Shown piece after piece: positions 1 to 8,575 of a stretch of 64,000 nucleotides of DNA. The stretch spans positions 5,518,001-5,582,000 of the forward strand of contig NZ_CP046172.1 in the NCBI RefSeq assembly GCF_011801145.1, written 5' to 3'. The notes beneath the pieces are model-generated. The model saw nothing but the letters and a program-made list of their open reading frames with translations. It had not been told where the DNA came from and made no database searches. The number at the start of each line of letters is the position of its first letter. Within the stretch, counting starts at the first letter, position 1. This DNA is from Nocardia arthritidis. Its GTDB lineage: Bacteria > Actinomycetota > Actinomycetes > Mycobacteriales > Mycobacteriaceae. Position numbers and translations under genes: made by a program.

Positions 1-377
1 GCGATCATGCCACCCAGCGAGCCACCGGCGAGATGTGCTGTGTCCCAGCCCATATCGTCGAGCACCGCGACCGCGTCGCCGGCCATGTCCGCCAGCGAGT
101 ACCGGGCCGCGCGCCGGGGGCGCACGACCATATCGAGCACCCGAGGCTCTCCGAGCTGGGGCAGGTGGGTCGAGAGCCCGACATCACGGTTGTCCATGCG
201 GACCACCTGAAATCCCTTGTCTACCAAGGCATGACAGAAATCGTCGTGCCATAGCAGCATCTGCATACCCACGCCCATGAGCAGCAGCAAGGGGCGGCCG
301 CCGTCCGGGCCCAGTACCTCGTAGGCCAGTGCGATGTCACCGTTGTGCGCGGTGCGGATGGTTGCCGGTTGGGTCAT
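1..377 (-). CDS. Alpha/beta hydrolase, N-terminal part (cut by window edge)
   Basis: Reading leftward from an ATG at 377 gives 125 residues with no stop before the window edge. The N-terminus has the beta-strand and oxyanion pattern of alpha/beta hydrolases (LLLLMGVGMQ, then a DNRDVGLS segment). The last residues read GGSLGGMIA, which fits the nucleophile elbow G-x-S-x-G-G with Ser as nucleophile. Proteins of this build act as esterases, haloperoxidase-like enzymes or epoxide-type hydrolases; the substrate cannot be told. It is divergent from the MarR-type gene at 470 and shares its promoter region, so it is a likely target of that regulator. The C-terminal half with the acid and His residues is outside the window. 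Confidence 0.8.
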   Translation of the reverse strand, partial: MTQPATIRTAHNGDIALAYEVLGPDGGRPLLLLMGVGMQMLLWHDDFCHALVDKGFQVVRMDNRDVGLSTHLPQLGEPRVLDMVVRPRRAARYSLADMAGDAVAVLDDMGWDTAHLAGGSLGGMI

Positions 378-421
378 GGTGACTCCTTCGCGAGTTCGAC
401 TCGCCCACTCTAACCCAGATT

Positions 422-450
422 GTTCTCATGTGAACAGTTCTTTTGAGAAC
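422..450. promoter_or_regulatory. Palindromic operator between hydrolase and marR
   Basis: GTTCTCA (422-428) and TGAGAAC (444-450) are exact inverted repeats 15 bases apart. A second inverted repeat, GAAC-A-GTTC (432-440), is nested between them. The element lies 20 bases before the MarR-type start at 470 and about 45 bases before the divergent hydrolase start. This is the usual position for a MarR autoregulatory operator acting on both promoters. Binding is inferred. Confidence 0.55.
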
Positions 451-469
451 ACCGCATATGCTGGGATCC

Positions 470-928
470 ATGCCAGAGCCCTCCGACTTCTACAGCGAGT
501 TCGGTTACTACATCCACCAGGTCGTCGCGTTGATCGACAAGCGTGGTGACGCGATGTTCCGCCGCGAACTCGGCATCAGCCTGCGGCAGTTCACCCTGCT
601 GCGACTGTTCGAATCCGGAGACGTGCCTTCGCAACAGCTGTTGTCGGACCGGCTGGGGATCGCCAAGAGCGCCGTCAGCAGGCAGATCGATATCGCACGC
701 CGCAACGGCTGGATAGTCGTCGAGGTCTCGCCCCACTCCCGTCGCCAGCACACCTTGACCCTGACCGAGGCCGGCCGGCAGCTATTGTCACGAGCCAAAG
801 CACTGATCGAAACATCCGAACTGGCAGGCTTCGGCGACCTACCGCAGGCTGACGTCGAGGCCACCCTGCGAACGCTGAAATCCTTGCACGGCAAGCTCCT
901 CCAGCAACCGCTTGACCAAGCCACGTGA
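470..928 (+). CDS. MarR-family transcriptional regulator
   Basis: This is a 152-residue protein with the MarR layout: an N-terminal dimerisation helix, a winged helix-turn-helix in the middle (about residues 35-95, including SQQLLSDRLGIAKSAVSRQI and a wing ending in RRQHTLTLTEAG), and a C-terminal helix. MarR proteins are dimeric repressors that release DNA on binding phenolic or lipophilic ligands. The ATG at 470 is preferred because upstream in-frame starts lie inside the palindromic operator at 422-450. The divergent alpha/beta hydrolase is the likely regulated partner. Family assignment is firm; the ligand is unknown. Confidence 0.85.
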   Translation: MPEPSDFYSEFGYYIHQVVALIDKRGDAMFRRELGISLRQFTLLRLFESGDVPSQQLLSDRLGIAKSAVSRQIDIARRNGWIVVEVSPHSRRQHTLTLTEAGRQLLSRAKALIETSELAGFGDLPQADVEATLRTLKSLHGKLLQQPLDQAT

Positions 929-1001
929 CCGCAGCCGCTCCCCGGACGTATCGCGAATCGCTGCCGATTGTCGGTAGCGCGCGAAAACCACCCACCCGCC
1001 C

Positions 1002-1079
1002 GAAGGCGATGGAGAGCGCCTGGTAGGTCTTGTCCCGGAGCTCGATGGTGATCTGCGGATTCGCCTTGATGTCGTACGC
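1002..1079 (-). pseudogene. Remnant of deazaflavin (F420)-dependent nitroreductase-like gene
   Basis: One minus-strand frame reads AYDIKANPQITIEL followed by RDKTYQA. This resembles the conserved 'NLxANPxVTIxxGxxxxxA' stretch of Ddn-type F420-dependent nitroreductases. An in-frame stop lies just upstream, and the sequence after about 26 codons loses resemblance. There is no start codon or ribosome-binding site. It appears to be a short relic in a stretch without intact genes. The match is from memory of the family motif and is weak. Confidence 0.3.
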
Positions 1080-1246
1080 GAGTCATCGCGTGTCCTGGCA
1101 TCCCGCCGGGCGATCGTTGTGCTGCGAGATCGACTGCGGCGCAGCACGTCCGCACATGCTGATTGCTTTCGAAGTCACTCCGCCACGGGCCGTCGAACTG
1201 CGATACTTGTTGTGGGGAATGGGTCCTACCAGCGAAAGTAGCTTCG

Positions 1247-1396
1247 ATGAGTACTGATCCAGCGGCCGACGAGAACGAATCCGTCACCAGCGCCGAACCG
1301 GAGACAGACGCTCGGGAGGCCGAGCAGCGGACTCCACCACGAGTGGGTGCTGTTCCAGACTCTGTCGTATTCATTCAGCCCCCTCCTGTCGACTAG
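1247..1396 (+). CDS. Small acidic hypothetical ORF (49 aa), doubtful
   Basis: An ATG at 1247 opens 49 codons rich in Glu, Asp, Pro and Ala, with no hydrophobic segment. The composition resembles the disordered N-terminal tails of actinobacterial membrane proteins such as Mce-associated proteins. Only a weak GAAAG stretch precedes the start. It sits in a 658-base gap (929-1586) that otherwise holds gene debris, so it may be the broken front of a lost gene rather than a functional peptide. Confidence 0.2.
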   Translation: MSTDPAADENESVTSAEPETDAREAEQRTPPRVGAVPDSVVFIQPPPVD

Positions 1397-1586
1397 GCCG
1401 CGCCCTTGCCGCTGGGCGCGTTAGGCGGTCATCCAGAACGTTTGCCTGGCAAAGCTTTCCAGCGCACGCGAAGTGGCCGCTGCGCGGGCGAACCGTTCAG
1501 ATCGGCTGGGCGACATGGCCTTCCAGCGCATCACCAGTGTGATGGCTCGGACCGTCACCTATGAGGGACGGTCGACATAACCCGGC

Positions 1587-1847
1587 TCAGTGCAGCAACG
1601 CTCGCGCTATCCAGCATCGGGAACGGGAGCGACCGTTACGCCGGTACACGGTGGCGGTGATCCGAGCACCCAGCGAATCGGTGACGTAGAAATACTCTCC
1701 GCCGATATCGGTTGCGGCACGGGCGATCTCATCGATCGATCCGTGAAAGTCATATGTTCCCCAGCCGCTCAACGCCATCTCGACCGTGCCGACCGGGTCG
1801 AAGTCATGCGACGGTTCGGTGTCGAGTTCCTCCGCTATGTGGCGCAT
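1587..1847 (-). CDS. Small hypothetical protein, DUF1471-like pattern
   Basis: An ATG at 1847, preceded by GAGAGTGGGG, opens 86 codons. Residues from about 17 to 69 (VGTVEMALSGWGTYDF, then IDEIARAATDIGGEYFYVTD and a final ATVYR) follow the spacing of YhcN/BhsA-type DUF1471 domains: a glycine-valine strand, a helix with 'AxxxG', and a final 'A.vY' strand. There is no signal peptide, unlike enterobacterial members. The last 17 residues are Arg-rich and may be read-through past a lost stop. Function unknown; the domain resemblance is by eye and tentative. Confidence 0.35.
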   Translation of the reverse strand: MRHIAEELDTEPSHDFDPVGTVEMALSGWGTYDFHGSIDEIARAATDIGGEYFYVTDSLGARITATVYRRNGRSRSRCWIARALLH

Positions 1848-2088
1848 CGCCCCACTCTCAGCCGGACCGAGAACCGCTGTCAAGGCAGTGTGCCGCCGCC
1901 GGGTGTGCGCTCGAACACTCGAGTCAGCGACGGAAGGCTGACGCATACCGCCGGCTCGGCACACCCGCAACCTGACCCTGCCGGTAGCAGGAACCGGATG
2001 CCTACGCTGCGCGGCCCTCTGGTTACCACCGCGCAACGGATCGAGGCTGATTCGACGATCGAAAACCGAATCAGAAGGGAATCCTGCT

Positions 2089-3294
2089 GTGCCACTTGCC
2101 CTCATCGCACTGATGATCAGCGCTTTCGCCCTCGGCAGCACCGAATTCATCTTGAATGGGCTGCTGCCGGAGGTCTCCCGGGACCTCGATGTCTCCATTT
2201 CCACCGCGGGCCTGCTGATCTCCGGCTATGCGCTCGGCGTCGTCGCGGGTGCGTTGCTACTCACCGCAGCCACCATTCGGATGCGCCGCAAAACCGTACT
2301 GCTCGGGCTGTTGTCGCTGTTCGTCATCGGGAATACCCTCTGCGCCGTCGCGCCCGGATACGGCCTGCTCATGACCGGGCGAATCGTGTCGGCGCTCACG
2401 CACGGCGCGTTCTTCGGCGTCGCGGCCGTGGTGGCCGCCGGGCTGGTCGCACCGGATCGCCGGGCCGGCGCGATCGCCGCGATGTTCACCGGGCTGACCC
2501 TGGCCAATGTGCTCGGTGTTCCGGCCGGAACCGTCATCGGCCAGCACCTCGGCTGGCGCATGGTGTTCTGGGGCGTCGCGCTGCTCGGCCTGGTCGGGTT
2601 GCTCGGCATCGCCGCGCTGGTGCCGAGCGCGCCCGGCGACCCGGACGCGGGCCTGCGGCGGGAGCTCGCGGTGTTCCGCCGCCCACAGGTGTGGCTGGTA
2701 CTTGCCATGACCGCGGCCGGAATCAGCGGGCTGTTCATCTCTTTCACCTATATCGCGCCGATGATGACGACGGCCGCCGGCTTCGCGGAATCGTCCATGG
2801 CTTGGCTGCTGGTGCTGTACGGGGCCGGACTGGTGGTCGGCAATCTGCTCGGCGGGCGGGTCGCGGACCGGTCGCCGCGGGCGGCGCTGGTGGGCAGCTT
2901 GGCCCTGCTGGTCGTGATGCTGCTGGTGTTCACCGCGACGGTGCATGCCGCGATTCCCGCGGCGATCACGCTGGCGCTGCTCGGCGCGGCCGGATTCGGC
3001 CTCGTCCCGGTGATGCAGAGTTGGATGCTGCGCTATGCCGAAGGCGCGCCGACCCTGGCCTCGGCCGCCAATATCGCGGCATTCAATACCGGTGCGGCAC
3101 TTGCGGCGTGGCTCGGCGGACGGGTGATCGACGCCGGATTCGGCTATCCGGCGTTGAACTTGGTCGGTGCGTTGCTCAGCGCGGTGGGACTACTGCTCGC
3201 GGCGATCGCGGTCGTCGGTAAGCGGACGTCCCGCGGCGAGCCTGCTGGCCGGGACGATATCCAAGACAGGACTCTCACCGTTTCGAGCAGCTGA
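2089..3294 (+). CDS. MFS drug-efflux-type transporter (DHA1 family)
   Basis: This is a 401-residue polytopic protein with about 12 hydrophobic segments. The start is GTG at 2089, chosen for the AGAAGGGA ribosome-binding site at 2073-2080. The first segment (LIALMISAFALGSTEFILNG) has the 'FAxGxxEF' signature of the DHA1 AraJ/chloramphenicol-exporter group, and motif A-like basic residues (RMRRK) follow TM2. Members expel drugs, sugars or purine analogues by proton antiport. No biosynthetic or regulatory partner is adjacent, so the substrate is unknown. Confidence 0.85.
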   Translation: MPLALIALMISAFALGSTEFILNGLLPEVSRDLDVSISTAGLLISGYALGVVAGALLLTAATIRMRRKTVLLGLLSLFVIGNTLCAVAPGYGLLMTGRIVSALTHGAFFGVAAVVAAGLVAPDRRAGAIAAMFTGLTLANVLGVPAGTVIGQHLGWRMVFWGVALLGLVGLLGIAALVPSAPGDPDAGLRRELAVFRRPQVWLVLAMTAAGISGLFISFTYIAPMMTTAAGFAESSMAWLLVLYGAGLVVGNLLGGRVADRSPRAALVGSLALLVVMLLVFTATVHAAIPAAITLALLGAAGFGLVPVMQSWMLRYAEGAPTLASAANIAAFNTGAALAAWLGGRVIDAGFGYPALNLVGALLSAVGLLLAAIAVVGKRTSRGEPAGRDDIQDRTLTVSSS

Positions 3295-3443
3295 TCCGGT
3301 CGGCCCGGCGAGAAGGTGGGAAACGAGCTGTACGGCGACGCCGCGCAGGACCTCGCTGTGCTGCCCATTCTCCTGGGCGGCCCCAGCGCGGCCGTGGCTC
3401 TCCCACCGAATCGTGTGGGTTGCGGCACATCGGGTGAAATCGT

Positions 3444-4360
3444 GTGGCTCAGCTCACTGAATTCGACTCTGCCGCAACCCTTTTGTCCGCATGCTTCATG
3501 GCCTCTTTACACCGCAGCACAAGGGTGAAACTTCGGTCGCACACTCTGGTGAATATGAGGCAACCTCAGGTGTATGCGCTGGCGTGCGAAGTGTGCGGTC
3601 GTCTGCCCCATCCCCGGCGCGCCCGGCTCGCCATGGCCAAACTCGGTGCGGTCTTCCCGGTTGAGCTGGCACTGCACGGCTTGGTCATCCGTCTCGAATT
3701 GCCCTATCTGGCAGCGGTTTTCGTGCTCGCCGTCGTCACCACCATTCTCATCATCTGGGTGGTCGAGCCCGGGGCTATGCGGTACCTCGCGCGGTGGCTG
3801 CACGGGCCGGAGCTGCGACATCGACATCGCCTCGACAGTGCCCAGCGACTGTGGCGCATCCGGGTGCGCCTGGACAACAAGCCCGGCCGCCTCGAACAGC
3901 TGGCCAAACAGCTCGGTGACCGGCGCGCGAACATCCTCACCGTCCACGTGCACCATCTGGAGAACGGTGTGCTCGACGAGCTTGTGGTTTCCACCCCGGC
4001 CGGACTGCCACCCCAGCGTCTCGACCACGCCATCGCCCGCGCGGGCGGCACGGTCATCGGGATCTGGCCCGCATCGGCCATCACCCTGGTCGACGGTCAG
4101 ACCCGTGCCCTGGAGTTGGCCGCCCGGGTCGCGACCGACCCTGCCGAACTCCCCTCGCCATCGCGGAACTCCTGGGCGCCCAATACATCCCGGACGCCGA
4201 TCCGGACCGCACTCCCGGCAGCACCGTTCTGGAGATCACCCCGGACGACAACTCGGCCGGTATGACCTTCATCCGATCGGGCGAACCCTTCACCCCCGCA
4301 GAGATCGCCCGCGCCCACCGCCTCACCGACCTTGCCCTGCTCACCACCTACCGCGGCTGA
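3444..4360 (+). pseudogene. ACT-domain membrane protein, single-base frameshift
   Basis: The first frame (GTG 3444, or ATG 3555) gives a two-helix hydrophobic region at about residues 70-110, then an ACT-type ligand-binding domain starting WRIRVRLDNKPGRLEQLAKQ. After the C4 run at 4151-4154 the frame turns to low-quality sequence ending at 4265. The +2 frame instead continues sensibly (LAIAELLGAQYIPDADP, then TPAEIARAHRLTDLALLTTY) to TGA at 4358-4360. One extra C in the run would restore a single reading frame. ACT domains bind amino acids or similar small ligands. The break may be real or a homopolymer sequencing error; a similar lesion occurs at 27483. Confidence 0.6.
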
Positions 4361-4503
4361 CCTCGGGCGCGACCAGAGCGCAGGCCTCGACTGCATCGGC
4401 CCAGAACAGACTGGCGAAACGAGCTTCCCGGCCGTGATCAGTCTGTCGACCTCCGCCCGCGACAGACCGCAGCCGGTGGCGATGAATCGCCTTCGGGCTC
4501 AGG

Positions 4504-5109
4504 TCAATTCGGTCCCTGCCAGATTGTCAGGCCGAGCGTCACATAGCCGCTTTCGAACCGGGAATCGCCGTTCAGTATCGATGCCGCGACGACCAGTCCC
4601 TTACCGGTGATGCACAGGGTTTGGCGGACATAGTTTCTCGGTTCGACTCTGCTGCCGATGTATTGCCGGGTATTCCGGCAGTCGTCGTAGGTGGGTGTGG
4701 TGCCGTTCAGAGTCGCGACGTTCTGTGCGCCGTCCACACCGAGCCCATACGACAGGTTGTTGAGGCTCAATGCCAGTCCGCTGACGAATCTTTCGGCCGC
4801 CGGACAGTCCTGGCTGGCGCGCAGTGGTATTCCGGAGCCGTCAGGCACGGTCACGGTGCAGGTCACCCAGGTGGTTCCGGCGGCGGGTCCGGACGGCTTC
4901 GGAACGGTCGTCGGTCCCGGCCCGACCGGCGGCGGCCCCGGAACCGTCGACGCCGGGACGACCGGTGAGATGACGGTGGTCTGCGGCGCCGGAGGTTTAG
5001 CCTGGTCGTGATTGATGACGGCGACGACGATCGCGCCGACGGCGCCGATCAATGCCGCCACGATGGCACCGACACCGGCTGTGCGCCAATACTTTTCATT
5101 ATCCGCCAC
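4504..5109 (-). CDS. Membrane-anchored secreted hypothetical protein, Pro/Thr-rich linker
   Basis: GTG at 5109 is chosen because GGGGGAG sits six bases before it; an upstream GTG at 5145 has no such site. The 201-residue product has a short cytoplasmic head, one transmembrane helix (about residues 13-33, rich in Ala, Gly, Ile and Val), then a Pro/Thr/Val-rich linker of about 45 residues. An extracytoplasmic domain follows with four Cys (TWVTCTVTV, RASQDCPAAER, YDDCRNTR, QTLCITGKG), consistent with two disulfides. No family is recognised. It is probably a cell-envelope protein of mycolate-bearing actinobacteria. Confidence 0.65.
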   Translation of the reverse strand: MADNEKYWRTAGVGAIVAALIGAVGAIVVAVINHDQAKPPAPQTTVISPVVPASTVPGPPPVGPGPTTVPKPSGPAAGTTWVTCTVTVPDGSGIPLRASQDCPAAERFVSGLALSLNNLSYGLGVDGAQNVATLNGTTPTYDDCRNTRQYIGSRVEPRNYVRQTLCITGKGLVVAASILNGDSRFESGYVTLGLTIWQGPN

Positions 5110-5193
5110 GTGGCGCTCCCCCTGTCCCACCGAGTCGTTCGGCACGATCGTAAAGGATTCGTCCCCGGCGATTAGGCGAATGCGAGACGTGGC

Positions 5194-6444
5194 TCAACGG
5201 CTCCTTTCCGTCGGCAGCAGACCGTCCGGCAGTTCCCGCGTCGAACGCAGGGGCGAAAAGAGCAGTGGCAGTAGGGGAATCACCCCGCCGACGGCGATCA
5301 CCCAGAGGGTGGTGCGCGCTCCGATGAGCTGACCGAGGACGCCGCCGACGGCCGCGCCCAGCGGCGATATGCCCCAGACCAGAAAGCGCATCGTCGCGTT
5401 CATCCGGCCCAGCAAGGTATCCGGCGTGAGCCGCTGCCGGAAGCTGACCTGGGTGATGTTGTAAACCGATGCGCAGAGCCAGATCACCAGATAGGCCGCG
5501 GCGGACAACCACAGCAGCCAACCGCGCTGCGCCAGCGGAACGAGCAGCTGAAACGGCGCGGATGCCGCGACCACCACCCAAATCGTCGGCCCCTGCCCGA
5601 TCAGCTCGGCGATCTTGCGGGCGAATAACGCGCCGATCAGGCTGCCGACCGCGGCGATCGAGAAGAAGGCGCCGATCACGCTGGCCGAGAGCTGCAATAC
5701 CTGGGCCAACAGCACGGTGAGCATCGCGCTGCGCGCGGCGGACAGAAAATTGTAGGAGGCGGTGGATAGGGCGATGGCGCGCAATATCCGGCTGCCGAAG
5801 ACGAAACGCAATCCCTCGCGCACCTCGTGGCCGAGATGTGTATTTGTTTTATCCGGCAACTGCTCTCGTTTGCGAATTCGCCCCAGAAAGAGCGCCGAGA
5901 TCACGAAGCTGACCGCGTCGATGACGATCGCGACCGGCGCGGACAGCGCCTGGATCATCAGCCCGGCCAGCGTCGGTCCGCCGATCTGGCTGACAGCCCG
6001 CACCCCTTCCAATCGGGCATTGCCCTCGGCGAGATGTTCGCGGCCGACCAGATGCGGCAGATAACTCTGGTACGCGACGTCGAAGAACACCGTCAGGACG
6101 CTGGACAGCAATGCGACGAGATAGAGCTGGCCCATGGTGAGCACGCCGAACAACCACGCCAGCGGAACGGATCCGAGTATCAGCGCCCGCCCGGCGTCGG
6201 CGCAGATGAGCACGCGCCGCCGCCGAGACCGATCGACCCATGCGCCCGCGGGCAGGCCGACAACGAGGAAACCCACTGTGCTGCAAGCGGATAGGATCCC
6301 GACCGCCAGACTGGACGCGTGCAGCAGCCACACGGCCATCAGCGGCAGCGCGAGCAGACCGACCTGACTGCCGACCTGGCTGACGGTATCGGCGAGGAAC
6401 AATTGCCGAAAGTCCCACTGCCGCAACAGTCCAGGCGTCCTCAC
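5194..6444 (-). CDS. MFS exporter of the MFS_3 (EntS/Tap-like) group
   Basis: This 416-residue protein has about 11-12 hydrophobic segments and opens with the RQWDFRQLFLADTVSQVGSQ signature of the MFS_3 group. That group includes enterobactin exporter EntS, macrolide exporters and mycobacterial Tap. Motif A appears as AGAWVDRSRRRR after TM2. The ATG overlaps the stop of the preceding aminotransferase fragment (ATGA), so the two were translated as one unit. Such pairs usually export an amino-acid-derived metabolite made by the partner enzyme, but here the partner is truncated. Confidence 0.82.
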   Translation of the reverse strand: MRTPGLLRQWDFRQLFLADTVSQVGSQVGLLALPLMAVWLLHASSLAVGILSACSTVGFLVVGLPAGAWVDRSRRRRVLICADAGRALILGSVPLAWLFGVLTMGQLYLVALLSSVLTVFFDVAYQSYLPHLVGREHLAEGNARLEGVRAVSQIGGPTLAGLMIQALSAPVAIVIDAVSFVISALFLGRIRKREQLPDKTNTHLGHEVREGLRFVFGSRILRAIALSTASYNFLSAARSAMLTVLLAQVLQLSASVIGAFFSIAAVGSLIGALFARKIAELIGQGPTIWVVVAASAPFQLLVPLAQRGWLLWLSAAAYLVIWLCASVYNITQVSFRQRLTPDTLLGRMNATMRFLVWGISPLGAAVGGVLGQLIGARTTLWVIAVGGVIPLLPLLFSPLRSTRELPDGLLPTERSR

Positions 6445-6818
6445 GGCAGCGGCACCGTCGAATCGGCGGCCGCCTCCGCCTCGACGAACTCCGCCAGCCG
6501 CGCCACACCGTCGGTGATTTCGGCGGGGGTGAGGTAGCTGAAGGCGAGCCGGATGGTGCGCTCACCGCCACCGCCCGGGTAGAAGTACGACATGGGCGTC
6601 CAGATCACGCCGTACCGGTCCGCCGAGCGGGACAGTGCGGCATTGTCGGCCAGGAACGGCACCCGCAGCGACAGGAAGAATCCGCCCTTCGGCTCGTTCC
6701 ATGCCACGCCCAACCGGGCCGCCCGAGCGGGCGGGAAGTGGGCCCGCAGCATGCCGCCGACCACGATCTGGCTCAGCGACGCGGTGTTGACCGTGATCAT
6801 GCTCTTCACCTTGGCGAA
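6441..6818 (-). pseudogene. PLP-dependent aminotransferase, 5'-truncated remnant
   Basis: About 125 residues match the C-terminal small domain of class I/II aminotransferases. The run FAKVKSMITVNTASLSQ is followed by WNEPKGGFFLSL and a final RLAFSYL, which carries the carboxylate-binding Arg typical of this fold. The match starts right after an in-frame TAA at 6819-6821, and the roughly 300 residues with the PLP-binding Lys are missing in every frame upstream. A GTG at 6807-6809 could start a short peptide, but it could not be an active aminotransferase. The 3' end still overlaps the MFS start, so the truncation came after the operon formed. Confidence 0.6.
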
Positions 6819-7012
6819 TTACCCCGATGTCCCACGGGCCAGTTTGGCGCGTATACACAGCCGACTGGCCGGTTTCTTGATATTTTGGTGTCCGCATCGC
6901 GCCAGTTGCCGTTGGTTCGCCGCTCGCCACCACCGGGAACAAACCGGTGCCGTGACATCGCCAACAGGTAGGGTTGGAGCCAACCACAAACTGGTGAAAA
7001 GGAGTGTCGGAC

Positions 7013-7942
7013 TTGGTAACTCGAACCGCCCGCACGTTCAAGTCGGCATGTTCGGTGGCCGCTGCGGCGGTCGCGGTTGCGGCAGGTGTGCTGTCCACCG
7101 CCGACGCACCGCGCGCCGCCGCCGCACCCGCCGGTTGCCCGGACGTGGACATCATCGCCGTCCCCGGCACCTGGGAAACCTCCCGCGAGAATCCGCGCCA
7201 GGGCATGCTCTCCCTGGTCACCCACGGCTTGCCGGGTACCGTGCGCACCGACTACGTCAGCTATACGGCCACCGCGCTGCCATGGGAGGGCGAGGTGTAC
7301 GGGCAGTCCAAGCGCGAGGCGCTGAACAATGCGCGCGCCCTGCTCGCCGATGTCGCGGCCCGCTGCGACACAACGCGTTTCGCACTGCTCGGTTACAGCC
7401 AGGGCGCCGACGCGGCCGGTGACCTCGCCGCCGAGGTCGGCACCGGACACGGTGTCGTATCGCCCGACCGGGTGATCGCCGTCGGCCTGCTCGCCGATCC
7501 GCGCCGCTCCCCCGCCGACGACCTGATCGGCCCGCCGGTGCGCGGCGCGGGCGCGGGCGGTGCGCGCATCGGCGGCTTCGGCTGGCTCACCCCGAAGGTA
7601 CGGACCTTCTGCGCCGAGGGCGACCTGTACTGTTCGGTGCCCAACGACGACCTGGCCGGCCGCTTCGCCGGATTCGCCGCCCAGCTCTCCGCGCCCGACC
7701 CGCTGCAGATCGGCAACTACGCGCAGACCCTGCAGTCGATCCTCAACGACGCGCTGGTCCCCGGCGGCCAGGCCATTCTCTCCGCGCCCGCCGACAATCC
7801 GGCGAGCGAACAGTGGAAGAAGCAGATCCAGGATTTCCTCGCCTCCGGCGCGCACCAGTCGTATCCGAACTACGTGGTCGACAGCAGCGGCACCACCGCG
7901 ACCGGCTGGCTGCACAACTGGCTCGACGGCCTCGTGCGCTGA
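7013..7942 (+). CDS. Secreted cutinase-family serine esterase
   Basis: The start is taken as TTG 7013, nine bases after the AAGGAG at 6998-7003; GTG 7004 would abut that site. The 309-residue product has an Ala-rich signal peptide ending near AAAAPAG. The mature cutinase-like domain has the nucleophile motif GYSQGAD (Ser129 by this start). An Asp lies in FCAEGDLYCS and a His in SGAHQSYPNY, the expected catalytic triad, plus paired Cys as in mycobacterial culp proteins. Such enzymes cleave lipid esters or polyesters outside the cell. A GC-rich hairpin follows at 7963-8001. Confidence 0.85.
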   Translation: MVTRTARTFKSACSVAAAAVAVAAGVLSTADAPRAAAAPAGCPDVDIIAVPGTWETSRENPRQGMLSLVTHGLPGTVRTDYVSYTATALPWEGEVYGQSKREALNNARALLADVAARCDTTRFALLGYSQGADAAGDLAAEVGTGHGVVSPDRVIAVGLLADPRRSPADDLIGPPVRGAGAGGARIGGFGWLTPKVRTFCAEGDLYCSVPNDDLAGRFAGFAAQLSAPDPLQIGNYAQTLQSILNDALVPGGQAILSAPADNPASEQWKKQIQDFLASGAHQSYPNYVVDSSGTTATGWLHNWLDGLVR

Positions 7943-7962
7943 GCCGCGCCAACAATTTTCAC

Positions 7963-8001
7963 GATCGCGGCCGCCGGTGCACACGCACGGCGGCCGCGGT
8001 C
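7963..8001 (+). terminator. Hairpin terminator after the cutinase gene
   Basis: GATCGCGGCCGCCG (7963-7976) pairs with CGGCGGCCGCGGTC (7988-8001) over 14 bases with one G-T pair and an 11-base loop. It lies 20 bases after the cutinase stop. No U-run follows, as is common in actinobacteria. Confidence 0.55.
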
Positions 8002-8057
8002 GTATCCGGGAAATCCCCAGATGTCCGATCGACCGCCGGATGGGTAGAGTCGGACCC

Positions 8058-8519
8058 ATGTGGAAACCTCGGTTCCACCCCGGTCGAGCAGTCAGCGCGG
8101 CGGTCCCGGCCGCAGTGGCCGCCTTCCTCGTCGGATCGATAGGCTGTGGAACGGTCTCGAGTATGCAGACATCGGAAAAACCAAGCGACGCAGCGCCTCC
8201 CGCCGTCGTACGGGTCGAGCTGAACCAAACCGGCGGATTCGCCGGCGTCGACGAGGTCTACACCGTCGACAGCGGGGTCGCCGATCAGCGCCGCGACCAA
8301 CTCTTCGATATGGTTGCGGGCCAACAGTTCCGCACGCTGAACCAGACCTACTCGGTCCCGAACAAATGTCGTGACCAGTTCTTCTACCGCGTCACCGTGA
8401 CCTACTCCGACTCCACCACAAAGGAAGTCAGCACCGACGATTGCAGCCAGTCGCCGCAGCTGCTCACCGATGTCCGCACCCTGATCCGACAGATCGGCGT
8501 GCACCACAACGGCAGATAG
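8058..8519 (+). CDS. Putative lipoprotein, unknown function
   Basis: This is a 153-residue protein. The N-terminus has basic residues, a hydrophobic stretch and a lipobox-like VGSIGC with Cys30, so it is probably lipid-anchored. The mature part (about 120 residues) has Cys in VPNKCRDQFF and STDDCSQS that could form a disulfide. It is predicted beta-rich (FYRVTVTYSDSTTKEV). The layout resembles small protease-inhibitor-like or LppX-like lipoproteins of actinobacteria, but no family is assigned. It is preceded by the cutinase terminator and is probably monocistronic. Confidence 0.65.
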   Translation: MWKPRFHPGRAVSAAVPAAVAAFLVGSIGCGTVSSMQTSEKPSDAAPPAVVRVELNQTGGFAGVDEVYTVDSGVADQRRDQLFDMVAGQQFRTLNQTYSVPNKCRDQFFYRVTVTYSDSTTKEVSTDDCSQSPQLLTDVRTLIRQIGVHHNGR

Positions 8520-8575
8520 ATCCGGGTACCATTTTTCCAAGCGCCGGAATACGTTGCGGCGCGACGATACTCGTC

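Noticed and set aside
1590..3221. 543-codon plus-strand frame covering the start of the MFS gene
   Set aside because: Its product is Arg/Gly-rich with no transmembrane segments, while the overlapping frame from GTG 2089 gives a clean 12-helix MFS protein with a good ribosome-binding site.
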